Assembly (NCBI GenBank): GCA_030686995.1
Contig: CM060691.1
Location: 62,409,838 to 62,473,837 of the forward strand
From: Artemisia argyi
Taxonomy: Eukaryota > Streptophyta > Magnoliopsida > Asterales > Asteraceae
DNA length: 64,000 nucleotides
Direction of reading: 5' to 3'
A program made the translations under genes and the position numbers. Positions 53,615 through 64,000 of this stretch are shown here, in pieces (position 1 is the first letter of the stretch; every line of letters starts with the position of its first letter). The notes under the pieces are model-generated. The model was given only the letters and a program-made list of their open reading frames with translations, made no database searches and was not told the DNA's origin.

Positions 53615-54368
53615 TGTTTATTAAGGATAGTATATTTTAATGATTGTTTATATGTTTGGGTGAGCTTCACAGATGTTTGACAAATAAAGTTTGTTATATA
53701 AAAAAATTGTAAATATTAAAAAGTTCAGGGTGTGTTTTGTATTTTTCATTTCCTAACAGTAACGTACGAGTCATTTTCATTGGGGAAAAAAACAATTTTT
53801 TAATTAAGAAATTATATTTTAACATTAGTTTGTATCCATCAGGTAAAAGGAAAGTGTGTATATATATATAACAATCGTATTTTCATAGTGGGCCTGAAAT
53901 TATATATATATTACATTTAGCGTGGAACCCCCAAACTTAAAATAACAATTTCATCTACAGTGATTTTGTGAGTGTCTACAGTAACGTATTTTTATATTAA
54001 AGATACTGCAGCAATGTACTGTAGTGGTACTGTAGCAATGATTACTGTAGCACACTACTGTAGCAACAGTTTTTTTTTTTTTTTTTTTTTTCATATTTGA
54101 AAAAAAAATGATATTTTAATTATTAAAAATTTTCATGAAGATACATTTTTTACAAGATTTGGAAAATCCATTAACAAAATTCATTTAGAGAATTTAGTCC
54201 CTGAGCCTTAAGGTGTGAAAAAATAAATAAATAAATAAATAAAATAGCACGGCATTTCCGCAGCAACGCGCGGGTACCTCCGCTCGTGATTCACAAAAGG
54301 GGCTAAGGTAACAGTCCAGAAAAAAAGCATTTGTTTATTAAGGATAGTATATTTTAATGATTGTTTAT
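53615..54368. repeat. Identical 37-bp direct repeats 717 bp apart
   Basis: The segment starting TGTTTATTAAGGATAG and ending GATTGTTTAT occurs at 53615-53651 and 54332-54368 without mismatch. Confidence 0.85.
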
Positions 54369-54614
54369 TATTTTTTTGCAATTCTCCCTCCTATAATATA
54401 TAGGGGGAACAAAGCAAAGCAGCAAAAATAAACCAGCCCACTGCTAGGCGTAAAAAAAATAATTTTATATTGGAAACCATCAACGCATTTAGTAGTATTA
54501 GAGAATTATGATGCATAAGGTAAGGTTGATGTCTAATGCCGCACATGTTGCTTTCTATTTTTTTATTATTATTCTTTTAATTAATACAGTAAAGAATTAA
54601 AGATAGAAACTAGC

Positions 54615-54734
54615 AAACAAAAATGGTTACTCCATCAACTTCTCAAAACTGAAAAGAGCATTGCTAAAGCCTCCTATAAACAAAAATGGTTACTCCATCA
54701 ACTTCTCAAAATTGGAAAGAGCGTTGTTAAAGCC
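54615..54734 (+). repeat. 63-bp tandem duplication
   Basis: Units start AAACAAAAATGGTTAC at 54615 and 54678 and share CTCCATCAACTTCTCAAAA and AGAGC(A/G)TTG(C/T)TAAAGCC, with a few differences. Confidence 0.8.
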
Positions 54735-57700
54735 AATTACAATATCTTTCTACACACAACAATATTACATTTTTTTTTTCACTCATTATCTCTTTGTATC
54801 AAAGCCGTCAATTTCAATTTAAAATGTTTTCACTTTTCATCAGATAATATGTTTTACTATAAAGGCTGTGTGTCATGATTGAGTTACCAAAAGGGATAAA
54901 TAGGCATATATCAAGAGCTAGATCATAGATGATGATTATTGCTAAGAAAAATAAAATAAAGCTGATAAATTAATAGCACATGTTAGATATCAATCTGCTC
55001 TGCTTACAAACGACATCATATTTATTCCTTTACTTATTACTTCATATATGTTTAAAAAAAACTCCATCGATTAGCTTTGGGAAAATTAAAATGAACATTT
55101 TTGATACAGAATAAAGTCACTGATAAATAAATTTCTCAAACAATCACGTTTTAGAGAGTCGAAGTTACGCTTTATCACTATCTTTGGTGGGGTAGTTCGG
55201 ATCTCCGTATTTCGGCTAAATGTAATGTTGATTGCGGATGATTACGGTTATCACTGCCACATCAGCGTCAAGTCACTATAATTATTTTCATGACAAACTT
55301 ATTGTGTAGTTAGGCGACTGCGGTCAGTCCGTCATCACAGAAACATACCCTAGTTAAACCCAAATACAACTCTTAAATATCAATTAAATAAACACTCACA
55401 CACAAACATGCTCTAACGACTCGGTCCTATTTAAAACTAACTTCTTTTTTTTTTTTTTTTTTTTTTTCCTTTTTAATTTTTGGGGTCTAAGGCTCGTCTT
55501 GGCGGAAGAATGTAATGGGTGGGACACGTCTTTTGTGACGGTTGGCCAAATGCCATGACCTATGCAGTTAACATGCGATAAATTACCAACTATTTCACTT
55601 ATAAATGGATAGTAAAATGTTGCATTTCTTTATGTGTGATATGTATATATTATTAATTATTTTAGTAATGCTATTTAGGACTATAATGTATGCTTAAATA
55701 CATGCTTAATGCATCAATGACTTATACAATTATATTATATATTTTTTCTCTTTAAATTTTCAACAATCATTTTTTTAAATTTAACAATCAAATCATTAGT
55801 CATACAAATAGGCTTGCTAATTAGGCATAATAATTATTTTTCTAATTATTTTATTTGAGGATTCTCTAACAAGTGATCTCAAGACATTGTTTAAGTGCAT
55901 TAATTCATTTCGATTTTTTTTAATGAAAAAATACATTTAATAATTATTAATTAAATTTATATTTGTTTTAATTAATTATGATTTTTAATTTAATAAGCAT
56001 AAAATTTTCTTACTTGTTTATCTAAACCAACTGATGATTTGCAGACACTAATTAGACAAAACCCTTTAATTTGATATGTACATCATTTTTATTAGTTACA
56101 CAACATATTATATAACACTCCAATGCACAAATAGTGATATATGCATTAAAGAAATGATGTATACATCACCTTCCATATTCCACGTGCATATTATTAAAGA
56201 CATTGAGATGATAAATCTGAAAAATCCGTTTTATGTTATACGGATCAAATCAAATAAAGTTGTCTACATATAGGACGTATAAGTTCTATTAACAATATTA
56301 GCCGAGTACTCGTGCGTTAAGACATCAACATAAAACTTTTTCTTCTCTTTCATCCCAGACTCTTCTTCACCTCCAATGCAATAAGTTTATGATATTATTA
56401 ACCTATTTTTCAACATAGCATGGTATTTACGCGTTGCGGTGACGCGTACCCATGATTAAAATCCAAGCACCAAGAAAAAATAACAATGACAAGCTGATTA
56501 ACCTGAGAAAAATAAGAAGAAATGATCTCGTACACACTGGTTCACGCATTTTTACCGGTCTCGACGGTCGTCTCAGGTTCATTTTCGGACGACTTTGGCT
56601 ATCCAAACCGATGGTGACTCTGGTTCCCGATTAAACCGGTTGAACCCTTTGGTTCAGTCCAGTTTTAAAACCATATGTACCATCAACTTGTTTGCAACTT
56701 TGCATATAAATTGTATAAAGCTTTTAGTGTTTTATTAGTTTGTACAATATATATAATAACATGATTTTTTATTCTATGGGTGTTTTAAAAATAATACTTA
56801 TTCAAAGAGTTAAAAAAAATCAATTGGTAGTTATGGTTATAAACGTTTTTATTTTCTATTAAATTACATTGTATTTATTTAATTATTATTTTTTAAATAT
56901 GTCTAAAAAAAGTATTTTTAAAGCGTTGTAACTAATGATATTATAACTATACTTATTAAAATTTGCATTATTTATGATGAATATACTGTAAGCTATTGAT
57001 TTCAGAGCAAAACCAACACAATTTAATAAATAAGTAAGTATGATGTCTTGATACTTTAACACTTTTATTTTAATAAGGTACCAAAACCTTTATAATGTCT
57101 TACAAATAACAATTTTCATTATTAATTTTTATCAATGCATCAAATATATTTGAGACAAATCTATAATAAGGCAAGAAAAACTTTGGAATTTTTAACTAAC
57201 CAAAGATATATAGGAAACTACACACGCATAGGGTATGTTTAGCGCAATGAGTTTGGGCTGGAACCGAAGCCTGGGGTTGGAGCTGGGTTAGGGCTGAAGC
57301 TGGGGGTTGAGATTTATACTATAAGTCGAAAGATAAAGCTTATATTTTTATAAAGTTGTTTGGTGATTTGGGATTGAAGCTTATTAGTGTAAAATCATAT
57401 AAAAATACGTCAAATTAAATTTAGGTATACTTCCGACTTTTGCGTGATGATTAATTATATATTTGAAAGGTATTTAAGTAATTTAACTAGATATAAGCAA
57501 TCATAAGTCCCTTTTAATTGGGCTTGTGCTTATGGAGTCTTATGGCTTATATAAAGTCTCCATAAACCCGTGTTCTTAACAAAAATTATTTAATAAACCG
57601 ATTTATTTTAAAAGTTTAACTCCCGTAAGATTGCTATTTGAACGTGAGTTTGCCAACCTCGAAAAGCCCATTCGGCCTGGCCCATAACCCATGTTCAATA

Positions 57701-57774
57701 ATGATTTTTTATAAATAGCAAATTACCTGTATATATAATTCCAATAACAAACGACGCCGTTTTGCGACCTCCCG

Positions 57775-57800
57775 TTTTCCCGCCCTCCCATTTTCCCGCC
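57775..57800. promoter_or_regulatory. Two E2F-type sites
   Basis: TTTTCCCGCC occurs twice, at 57775-57784 and 57791-57800, 16 bp apart, about 180-200 bp upstream of the ATG at 57979. This matches the plant E2F/DP binding consensus found in S-phase genes. Confidence 0.6.
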
Positions 57801-57978
57801 AAAACCTCTGGCCCAGGTTGTTAGCCTGCTTTCTTGGGCCTTCTAACCCACTTCCTTAGCATGTTTATTTGATCCAGATGACCAGATCCATCCATTTATG
57901 CATAATAATACTCCGGTCTCCCGAACCTTCCATAATGATTGTCATTAACCTAGAATCCATGTCCAGTCCTCCCAACTC

Positions 57979-59669
57979 ATGGTAATCACGATGCAGCCGC
58001 CTTACCATAGTGATGAAATTTATGTGGTACGCATATTTCTTGATTCAGGTGATGATTGGGGTACAAAAATCAAGAAGGTATGTACTCTGATTATTGTTGG
58101 AGTTTTTCTGATTTTTTTTGTGTTGATTATTGATATGGTTTGTGGGTTTTTGATGATTTATGAAAAAAAAATATGAATCTAAGGGTTTCGTTATGATTTT
58201 GGGATTGATTTTTTGTTATTAATATCTTTGATAGATTTGGTGCCTACCATGTGTTTGATGAATTGCTTGAGAAGATTGCGTTTCTGGTGAGTTTTCTAAC
58301 TTTGAGATTTACATCGTTAGTTTCATGGTTACTTATGGTTATGCCACACTTTTGAACTCCAGCCTTATCGTGGCCATGGCTTCTCATCTTAAGATTGTAA
58401 CATGATACTTATATATGGTTTTACATCAATGTTTCAGCATCGAAGATGCCTACTCTGCACACCCTACTGTTGATGAATTCATTAACTTTGCATCATTTAG
58501 AAGGTCAGTACTAAGTTCATTTATACCACCCGTGAATTAATATGGATAATTAGCTCTATGCTTTGATTATTGATTTTTTAGTTGAATATATGTGATATTT
58601 TGGAAATATGTATAGTGTCGCTGCTTCATTTGTGACTGTTATAGCTGAGGGTATTCCTGAATCTGACATGAAAAAGATGATTTCATGTGCAAGGTCAGAC
58701 AACAAGGTAAGATATTCAACTATTGTCTAAATATGGGCATGAACCATAGATGGTGAGCAAGGCAAAAGAGGGAAGTAAAGTGTTGCTAAAATGGGCTAAA
58801 GAGAAGGAAAAAATGGCCACAAAGTAACTAAGGCTAAAGCAGGCGAGGGTTTAGAAGAAAAAAATGGCCACAAAGAAACAAATTTATACATCTGAACATG
58901 AGATTAAATTTAATTCACTCAAATGAACATGGAAAAAAAGTAGCGGAATGTAGTTTGCTGAGGAGTACTATTGTTTTTTTTAATGAATGCAGCCTCGATT
59001 TATTATTGTCTAAAAACAGATCCTATAAATTTTCCAAAAGTTGTCACTTTGTTATTTTTCGATTAGGTAATAAAAGTTTGGTGCTTCTTGTTGTTTTTTG
59101 TTGAATGTTTTGAATTTGATTATGTGAATAACGAATGTCTTCTATTATGTTAGGATGATATAATGCTTTAGGTATAAGAGTATCATTTAGCCAAAACTAT
59201 ATATTTGAAAACTACGCTCAGTGTTTGCTGCACGCTATATTGCTCTAGAAGTTTGTTGTTTTTTTATGTTATTTTTCAGTTGTATTTGTTACTTTTTGGT
59301 TGGATATTATGATTGTCTTTATGTAGGTTAATTCACAATTTAACTGGTAAAATAGTAGATACTTTTTAAAGTTCTCGTAGGTTGGCGAAAAATGATGTTA
59401 CTGACCGTTTACTGTTGCCCATGTCTTTAGGTTCAGGTTGATGCCAAGATCACAAGTACAAGAGTCCCCGGCCAAGCTGCCAAGGAAAACGGTGCACTAC
59501 TTTTTTCTTTCTCTGTTTCCCTGTCTAAGTTAGTAAATCACAATTATTAACTTACTTCTGTTCTTCATTTTACGATTTGATAGGATCTCAGCACATTAAG
59601 GATCTAAATGAAACTACTCTCGGCACACATGAACAACATGAATGCTATGTGGTTATTCGTTTCTGTTGA
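57979..59669 (+). pseudogene. Multi-exon locus with ATP-citrate lyase subunit B-derived exons
   Basis: Exon-like segments with GT-AG borders: 57979-58077, 58235-58286, 58438-58503, 58616-58706, 59431-59491 and 59584-59669 (TGA). The last four splice in frame. Exons 3-4 encode AHPTVDEFINFASFR and VIAEGIPESDMKKMISCAR, which I recognise as the CoA-binding (succinyl-CoA synthetase-like) region of ACLB, where the usual text is close to AHPTADVFINFASFRS and IIAEGVPESD. About 11 residues between these blocks are missing and the remaining 500 residues of ACLB are absent. The first and last exons match nothing I know. The exon 1-2 junction does not keep frame with the best donor. ACLB makes cytosolic acetyl-CoA; this fragment cannot. 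Confidence 0.55.
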
Positions 59670-60235
59670 GAAGCTGATTCACCTTGCTACTCGCTGCTGC
59701 AGTGGGACCCAGAATTGATACAATGGGACCCAACTATCGCTTAAAAAGTGATGGTACACACTTTTCTTTTCGTTATGATTTCTACATTTTCATCAATGTT
59801 GTCTATTTTCTTTATTTAGAATGTTATTCTTATAATGACGAATATTGACGTACGTACTGGAAGCTTTGAGTTAGAAGTAACTCAAACTTTGTTGGGTACT
59901 AAGAATAATTTTTTAGCTAATACTATTTGAGAATTTAATTTCCTTTCCTTAAAATTTTGTATTTTATCCCTTACATGCAATGTCACTAATGGGCCTTTAT
60001 GACACAACTTATTGTTTATTATGGCTTACATAGGAGGGAGTCATTAGCTAATTCTCAGGTTTGTTTACAGTTCTCTTTGGAATGATATTTCAGATCCATT
60101 TCTCTTCGCGCATAATTTTGTTTGAATAAATGTTTCAAGACTCAAACGCAAACAAGTAAAAGTCTAATCTTTTTTTTACTTTCGTTTGTAAAAATTTAAG
60201 CCATTAGTATGTTTATGGATGAGTTCCGTTAATAA

Positions 60236-60625
60236 GGGAGTGTTTGGGTGAAGTGACAGGATTGCTCAAACACGCTCTAAACAATGAGATAATGTGGTTC
60301 TTACCACAAATAGGCCTCATTTGTTTGGTTAAAAATTGTTGCAGGAAGGCACGTGAGATCTGATGATAACAGGTGCACACAAAAGGTTATCATCCATAAT
60401 TTGACTTTCAAGGTCTCGCGATGGAGTATGGTAAGTTACTCGAGCGGCTTTTGCAGATTTCACATTATATCCAGTCACACTTTGTGATGAACTTAGTGAT
60501 GAACTTTTGCGAATGTCACATTATATCCGGTTATAAGTTCATAAAGGTCTAAAGAGTGGGCTTTTCGGCTTTGCTAGACTCAAATAACCCCATAAGAAGG
60601 CTAAATAAGCTGATCCAAACGCTCC
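60236..60625. mobile_element. Candidate Tourist-like MITE
   Basis: Terminal inverted repeats GGAGTGTTTGG (60237-60247) and CCAAACGCTCC (60615-60625) have one mismatch. Flanks are TAA on the left and TTA on the right, close to but not identical as a TWA target duplication. No ORF inside. Confidence 0.45.
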
Positions 60626-60752
60626 TTATATAACCGTGTGTGTTTGAAAATTAAATTCAACAACATTCTTCCAAGTGCAGCATGTCTTACGAAATTTATG
60701 ATATTATTTATGAACTTAAAAGTTTGTATTTCCCTCCAACATGAAACCGGCC

Positions 60753-61053
60753 CCTTTTTATCTCTTATGGGTCAAACGGGTAAACTACGAAATATACCTA
60801 AATGGAAATGGGTCAAACAGGGAGAAAGATCTCAAATGTATTTTTACTGAATAAATCAATTTTCCCATTTGGACCTTTAGCGAACCCCTTTTTTAGAGTG
60901 GAACCTTTTTATCTCTTATGGGTCAAACGTGTAAACTACGAAATATACTTAAATGGAAACGGGTCAAACAGGAAGAAAGATCTGAAGTGTATTTTTACTG
61001 CATAAACCAATTTGCCTATTTGGACCTTTAGCGAACCCCTTTTTTAGAGTGGA
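60753..61053 (+). repeat. 151-bp tandem duplication
   Basis: Two units begin CCTTTTTATCTCTTATGGG at 60753 and 60904 and end with CCCCTTTTTTAGAGTGGA. About ten differences separate them. Confidence 0.88.
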
Positions 61054-62844
61054 GCAAGCCCACAATTTACTGTCAACCATTAATTAGAGTTTCGAAGAAA
61101 TTACATAAAAGATCCTTTGCGACTGACCATGAAGGTCTATTTCATTTCACAATGTTACTATAGCATATTGTTTATTTCTTCTTATTTCGACTGTCTACTT
61201 CCAAGCCAATTTATGCATACATTGGTCTCCTTTTTTTTTCTTTTTTTTTTTCTTTTTTTTTTTTTTTATATATATATCATATATTGAGATGGTTAGTTTT
61301 GAAAAGAGTAGTGAGCATGCTACAAAAGTGTTAACTGACCCTGTGAAGTAATTGGAGTTTATAGGATATTAACTTGCCTCTTACGCTATACGAATGCTTA
61401 TAACCATAATTCTTTTCCTCCCAATTATAAGAGATGTGCTTTGACTTTTAATTCAAACATGTTCACATTTGCTTATGCTTTATAATGGGGTGACCTGGGT
61501 CAAATTTTATATATGAAAAGTCTCTTTAGCAATATAAAATGTTTTATATCTGCATGTTCATAATCTCTTGGTTGTTAAGAGTAGAAAGTTAATTACTTAC
61601 CATAATTATTTAGATCTCAGCACTTTGTTTTACTTACATTAACTGTCTTCCCATTTTATCTTAATATATTGTGTGCTTAGGTGCAAGATATTTATTGTTG
61701 ACGGGTTGTGTCTGAATCTGTTGCATACACGTACGCGATTGCCAGAAGAGTAAATTATACAACCTCCGAGCAAAGGCAATGTAATCTCCAGATTGTTGTG
61801 GTAGTCAAGCGGTTTATGTTCAACTTTTAGCTCTAGATTGTACTTCAATGAGTGAAGTAGTAACTCTTTAATTGTGGTTTCATCATCAGCAGTGGTTCAT
61901 TATATTCAAGATCTATAAAAGCAATAAATTATAAATTTAAATTTTCTTAATTTGAAGTATTGAATTGGTTTTTTTTTTTTTTTTTTTTCCTTTTCTTTTT
62001 TTGTTTCCAGATATTACTAGCAAACTTGGGTTCTTCGTAGCAGGTACCGATTGATGGATTATCAAGTTCACACACTTGTTGAAACGAACTGTATTTCAGT
62101 TGGTCACACACCCTAGGAAAGTCGGAGTATTTGCTGATTGGATAGAAAATATTAGAATGCGTCGGTAGTTTTAGTCACGAATTTGTTCCCAAAGAGAATT
62201 TTGTTGGTATATGTAGTAGAGAACTGCTTACAAGAGGTTGTGTTTTCCTAAACCGCAAGCATAAAGGTCCTTCTAATATCTCAGTCAGGTTATATGAATC
62301 AATATATTTAGTGATACACATTTTTTTAGTATTGTCTTCTTTGTTACATGATTCTTCAGGTTAGCGACATCAAAAATGGTAAGTTGTTTTGTTCTAATGC
62401 TATGGTTTTTGCAGCAACTACAGCCAACAGTGATTTCATGACCAGATTCTAATGCTGAAAACATCTTTCGTTGTCGTTACAGTCGTCACTTCATACTCCT
62501 AAAGGTGTTGTTTTACATCCGGCGATGAGAAAGCAACCACACCTGATGCGAAGAAAGCAAACACAGACTGGCATCATCATCGGATGATCAGTAGCACCCC
62601 AAATGCAGCTAAGAATATCTAATGGTACCTGACACTCTCTAATGTACAATAGATGTTAGCTAAGAACATGTAGTAGCAATTGAACCTCTAATATGTATAG
62701 TAAATGTTAGGCCGCAAGCCATTTTAAATGTAGCATATAATGGTAAGGATGTACACTCGCATGTCAGCCATCACTAGGCCTGAGACATGCCATTTTCTGT
62801 AAACAACAGTTGTAATATAAGTATAGTTACAGGTAATTATAGTT

Positions 62845-63037
62845 TGGCAGCGGTCCGCCGCTTATTGGCTTTGAAATAAGACACTTGGATACCGAATGAT
62901 TATAAATATGAATTTGTTATTATAATTATAGTTGCAGGTAGAAAATAGGTAAAACTAATGTGTTTATTGAACATAAATTTCTACTTTATTTATGCGAAAT
63001 CACCTCGGCCGAAAAACAACGCGGCGGACCGCTGCCA
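62845..63037. mobile_element. Short inverted-repeat element with GC-rich perfect termini
   Basis: GGCAGCGGTCCGCCGC (62846-62861) and its exact complement (63021-63036), extended one base further out by T/A, bound 193 bp of AT-rich sequence. Each arm also contains the self-complementary GCGGTCCGC. No target duplication is obvious. A MITE or foldback element is likely. Confidence 0.6.
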
Positions 63038-64000
63038 TTCTCGTTAATCATTCATTTTCTTCATTTTTCTAGACGACTAGACCTGTTGATCTATAGTGAT
63101 TTATTGTTTTGAGTTTACATCTAGCTTTTGAAACTTAAAGTTGTTAACCTCTCAATATTAAAGGCTTTATAAGTGTGTTTATGTCGCCATATGTGTGATT
63201 TTGTGTCCTTTACTTATTCATATGTATGTTCTTCTTAGAAATATACTTCGTAGATCTTAGTAGGGGCGGACCTAGCTTGATGCTGGTGTCGCACGGGCTA
63301 CACCTAATTTTAACACATGAAATGTGAAAAAATCTAAAAGAAATAGTTGTTTCTTTTAATGCAACATAAATCTCTTTGTTATTAGGGTTCTTTATGCATC
63401 TTCAATTACACAAAAATGTAACACAATTATGATCAAATGAGAAGAAAATTAAAATAATAATAATGAGGAGAAACCAGAACCAAACATTTCAGATGCACTT
63501 ATGAAATTAGATGCATCACCTTTTGAAAATCTCTCTCTTATTTGAAATGTGTGACAATAATTTTTCTTATTTTTCTCATTTTAGTTTTTATTCTCACTGA
63601 ATCCCTTCTCAAGAGAAATAATATAAGTGTAGAAGATAGTGATATGCGAAAGAATGAGATAATACTCGTTTATCTTTCAAAGATGTATACCGGCATGAAA
63701 TTAATGAAGTTCGATTATCGTCTTTCTTGTGTTTTGGGCTTCTGTTTATGTTTTTAGCTCTCTGTTCTTAGCTTATTATCTCATTTTTTGTAGAGTTATT
63801 CTAAATATCTGAAAATTCAAATCAAAATTAATGAACACAATCGAAGGATTTGAAAGTTTTAATCTAATAATTGAAGAACTAAGTACAAAAGTAGACGAGA
63901 AACAAAGCGAAACGAGCTGCAAATTGTGCTACCCCGATCATAATTTATAGATCCGCTACTGGATCTTAGGTAAAATATGTTGGTTCTTCTTAGGAATTTA
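63038..64000. other. AT-rich sequence, no gene seen
   Basis: The open stretch at 63542-63757 encodes a Leu/Ile-rich start but has no family features, and I do not call it a gene. Nothing else stands out. Confidence 0.5.

Larger units (their letters stand above)
52947..57720. other. AT-rich intergenic DNA without recognisable genes
   Basis: No ORF above background. It contains a separated 37-bp direct repeat (53615-53651 and 54332-54368), a CTGTAG cluster (about 53965-54070), poly-T runs (about 54070-54092 and 55446-55467), an (AAAT)n microsatellite (about 54218-54245) and a 63-bp tandem duplication (54615-54734). Two GC-rich islands with CGCGTTGCGG-type sequence (about 53434 and 56430) stand out. 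Confidence 0.6.
59670..62844. other. Non-coding DNA downstream of the ACLB-like locus
   Basis: No convincing gene. It holds a candidate MITE (60236-60625), a 151-bp tandem repeat (60753-61053), poly-T stretches (about 61230-61266 and 61971-61989) and a short open stretch near 62510-62622 with DEKATTPDAKKAN in one frame, perhaps a last exon of an unidentified gene. Confidence 0.5.

Noticed and set aside
53430..56450. GC-rich CGCGTTGCGG-like islands at about 53434, 54262 and 56430 as Helitron ends
   Set aside because: They resemble Helitron 3' hairpin sequence, but no CTRR terminus or TC start could be paired with them.
57230..57580. Possible MITE starting GGGTATGTTTAGC
   Set aside because: No matching inverted terminus or target duplication found on the right side.
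58235..58286. Alternative reading of exon 2 of the ACLB-like locus (FGAYHVFDELLEKIAFL frame)
   Set aside because: It looks protein-like but does not join either neighbour in phase. The other frame joins exon 3 but not exon 1 with the best donor, so I left the exon 1-2 junction unresolved.
1..64000. CRISPR arrays, riboswitches, operons, tRNA and rRNA genes
   Set aside because: Repeat content is eukaryotic LTR/MITE type, and no cloverleaf or rRNA core sequence was recognised. A tRNAscan run would be needed to exclude tRNA genes fully.

Overview
This is plant nuclear DNA: AT-rich, intron-bearing, with no bacterial-style operons, and made mostly of nested LTR retrotransposons. The post-pol accessory region of the copia element, the LPxNVM pseudo-protease repeats of the gag-only element and the antisense gene of the gypsy element resemble proteins I remember from Asteraceae (Tanacetum/Artemisia-like) genomes. 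A composite-family genome is therefore my best guess. That is an inference from remembered families, not from a search.

Layout. (1) Positions 1-27312 hold one very large Ty1/copia element on the minus strand, whose 3' LTR runs off the left edge. Reading right to left it has a 5' LTR, PBS, gag, protease-integrase, RT-RNase H, a small plus-strand (antisense) transcription unit, and a long accessory ORF region. Four later insertions broke it up: a 3.3 kb non-coding LTR element (2566-5889, TSD ACTTT), a 246 bp MITE (6558-6803), a 9.9 kb plus-strand copia-derived element (13788-23695, TSD ATCTT) and a solo LTR inside its 5' LTR (25617-27023, TSD ACCAT). (2) Positions 27330-35666 hold a complete minus-strand gag/protease-only LTR element (TSD CAACG) of the same family as the solo LTR. 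(3) 35672-42652 is non-coding and includes a probable old LTR remnant. (4) Positions 42653-52941 hold a minus-strand Ty3/gypsy (Tat-type) element (TSD TATAT). Its pol is broken in several places, but it carries on the opposite strand a four-exon gene that stays open for 775 codons. (5) 52942-64000 is mostly non-coding. It has a candidate multi-exon locus at 57979-59669 whose middle exons derive from ATP-citrate lyase subunit B, preceded by two E2F-type sites, plus small inverted-repeat elements and tandem duplications.

How the parts relate. Nearly all coding sequence belongs to mobile elements and most of it is inactivated by stops and frameshifts. The exceptions are on the sense opposite to pol or outside gag-pol: the spliced antisense gene of the gypsy element, and an uninterrupted 438-codon zinc-knuckle ORF plus a nearly intact 370-codon ORF in the nested copia-derived element, which has lost most of its pol. 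The relative order of insertion is readable from nesting and LTR divergence. The host copia is oldest, the 2566 and 27330 elements are intermediate (roughly 4-5% LTR divergence by eye), and the nested copia derivative and the gypsy element are youngest (roughly 2%).
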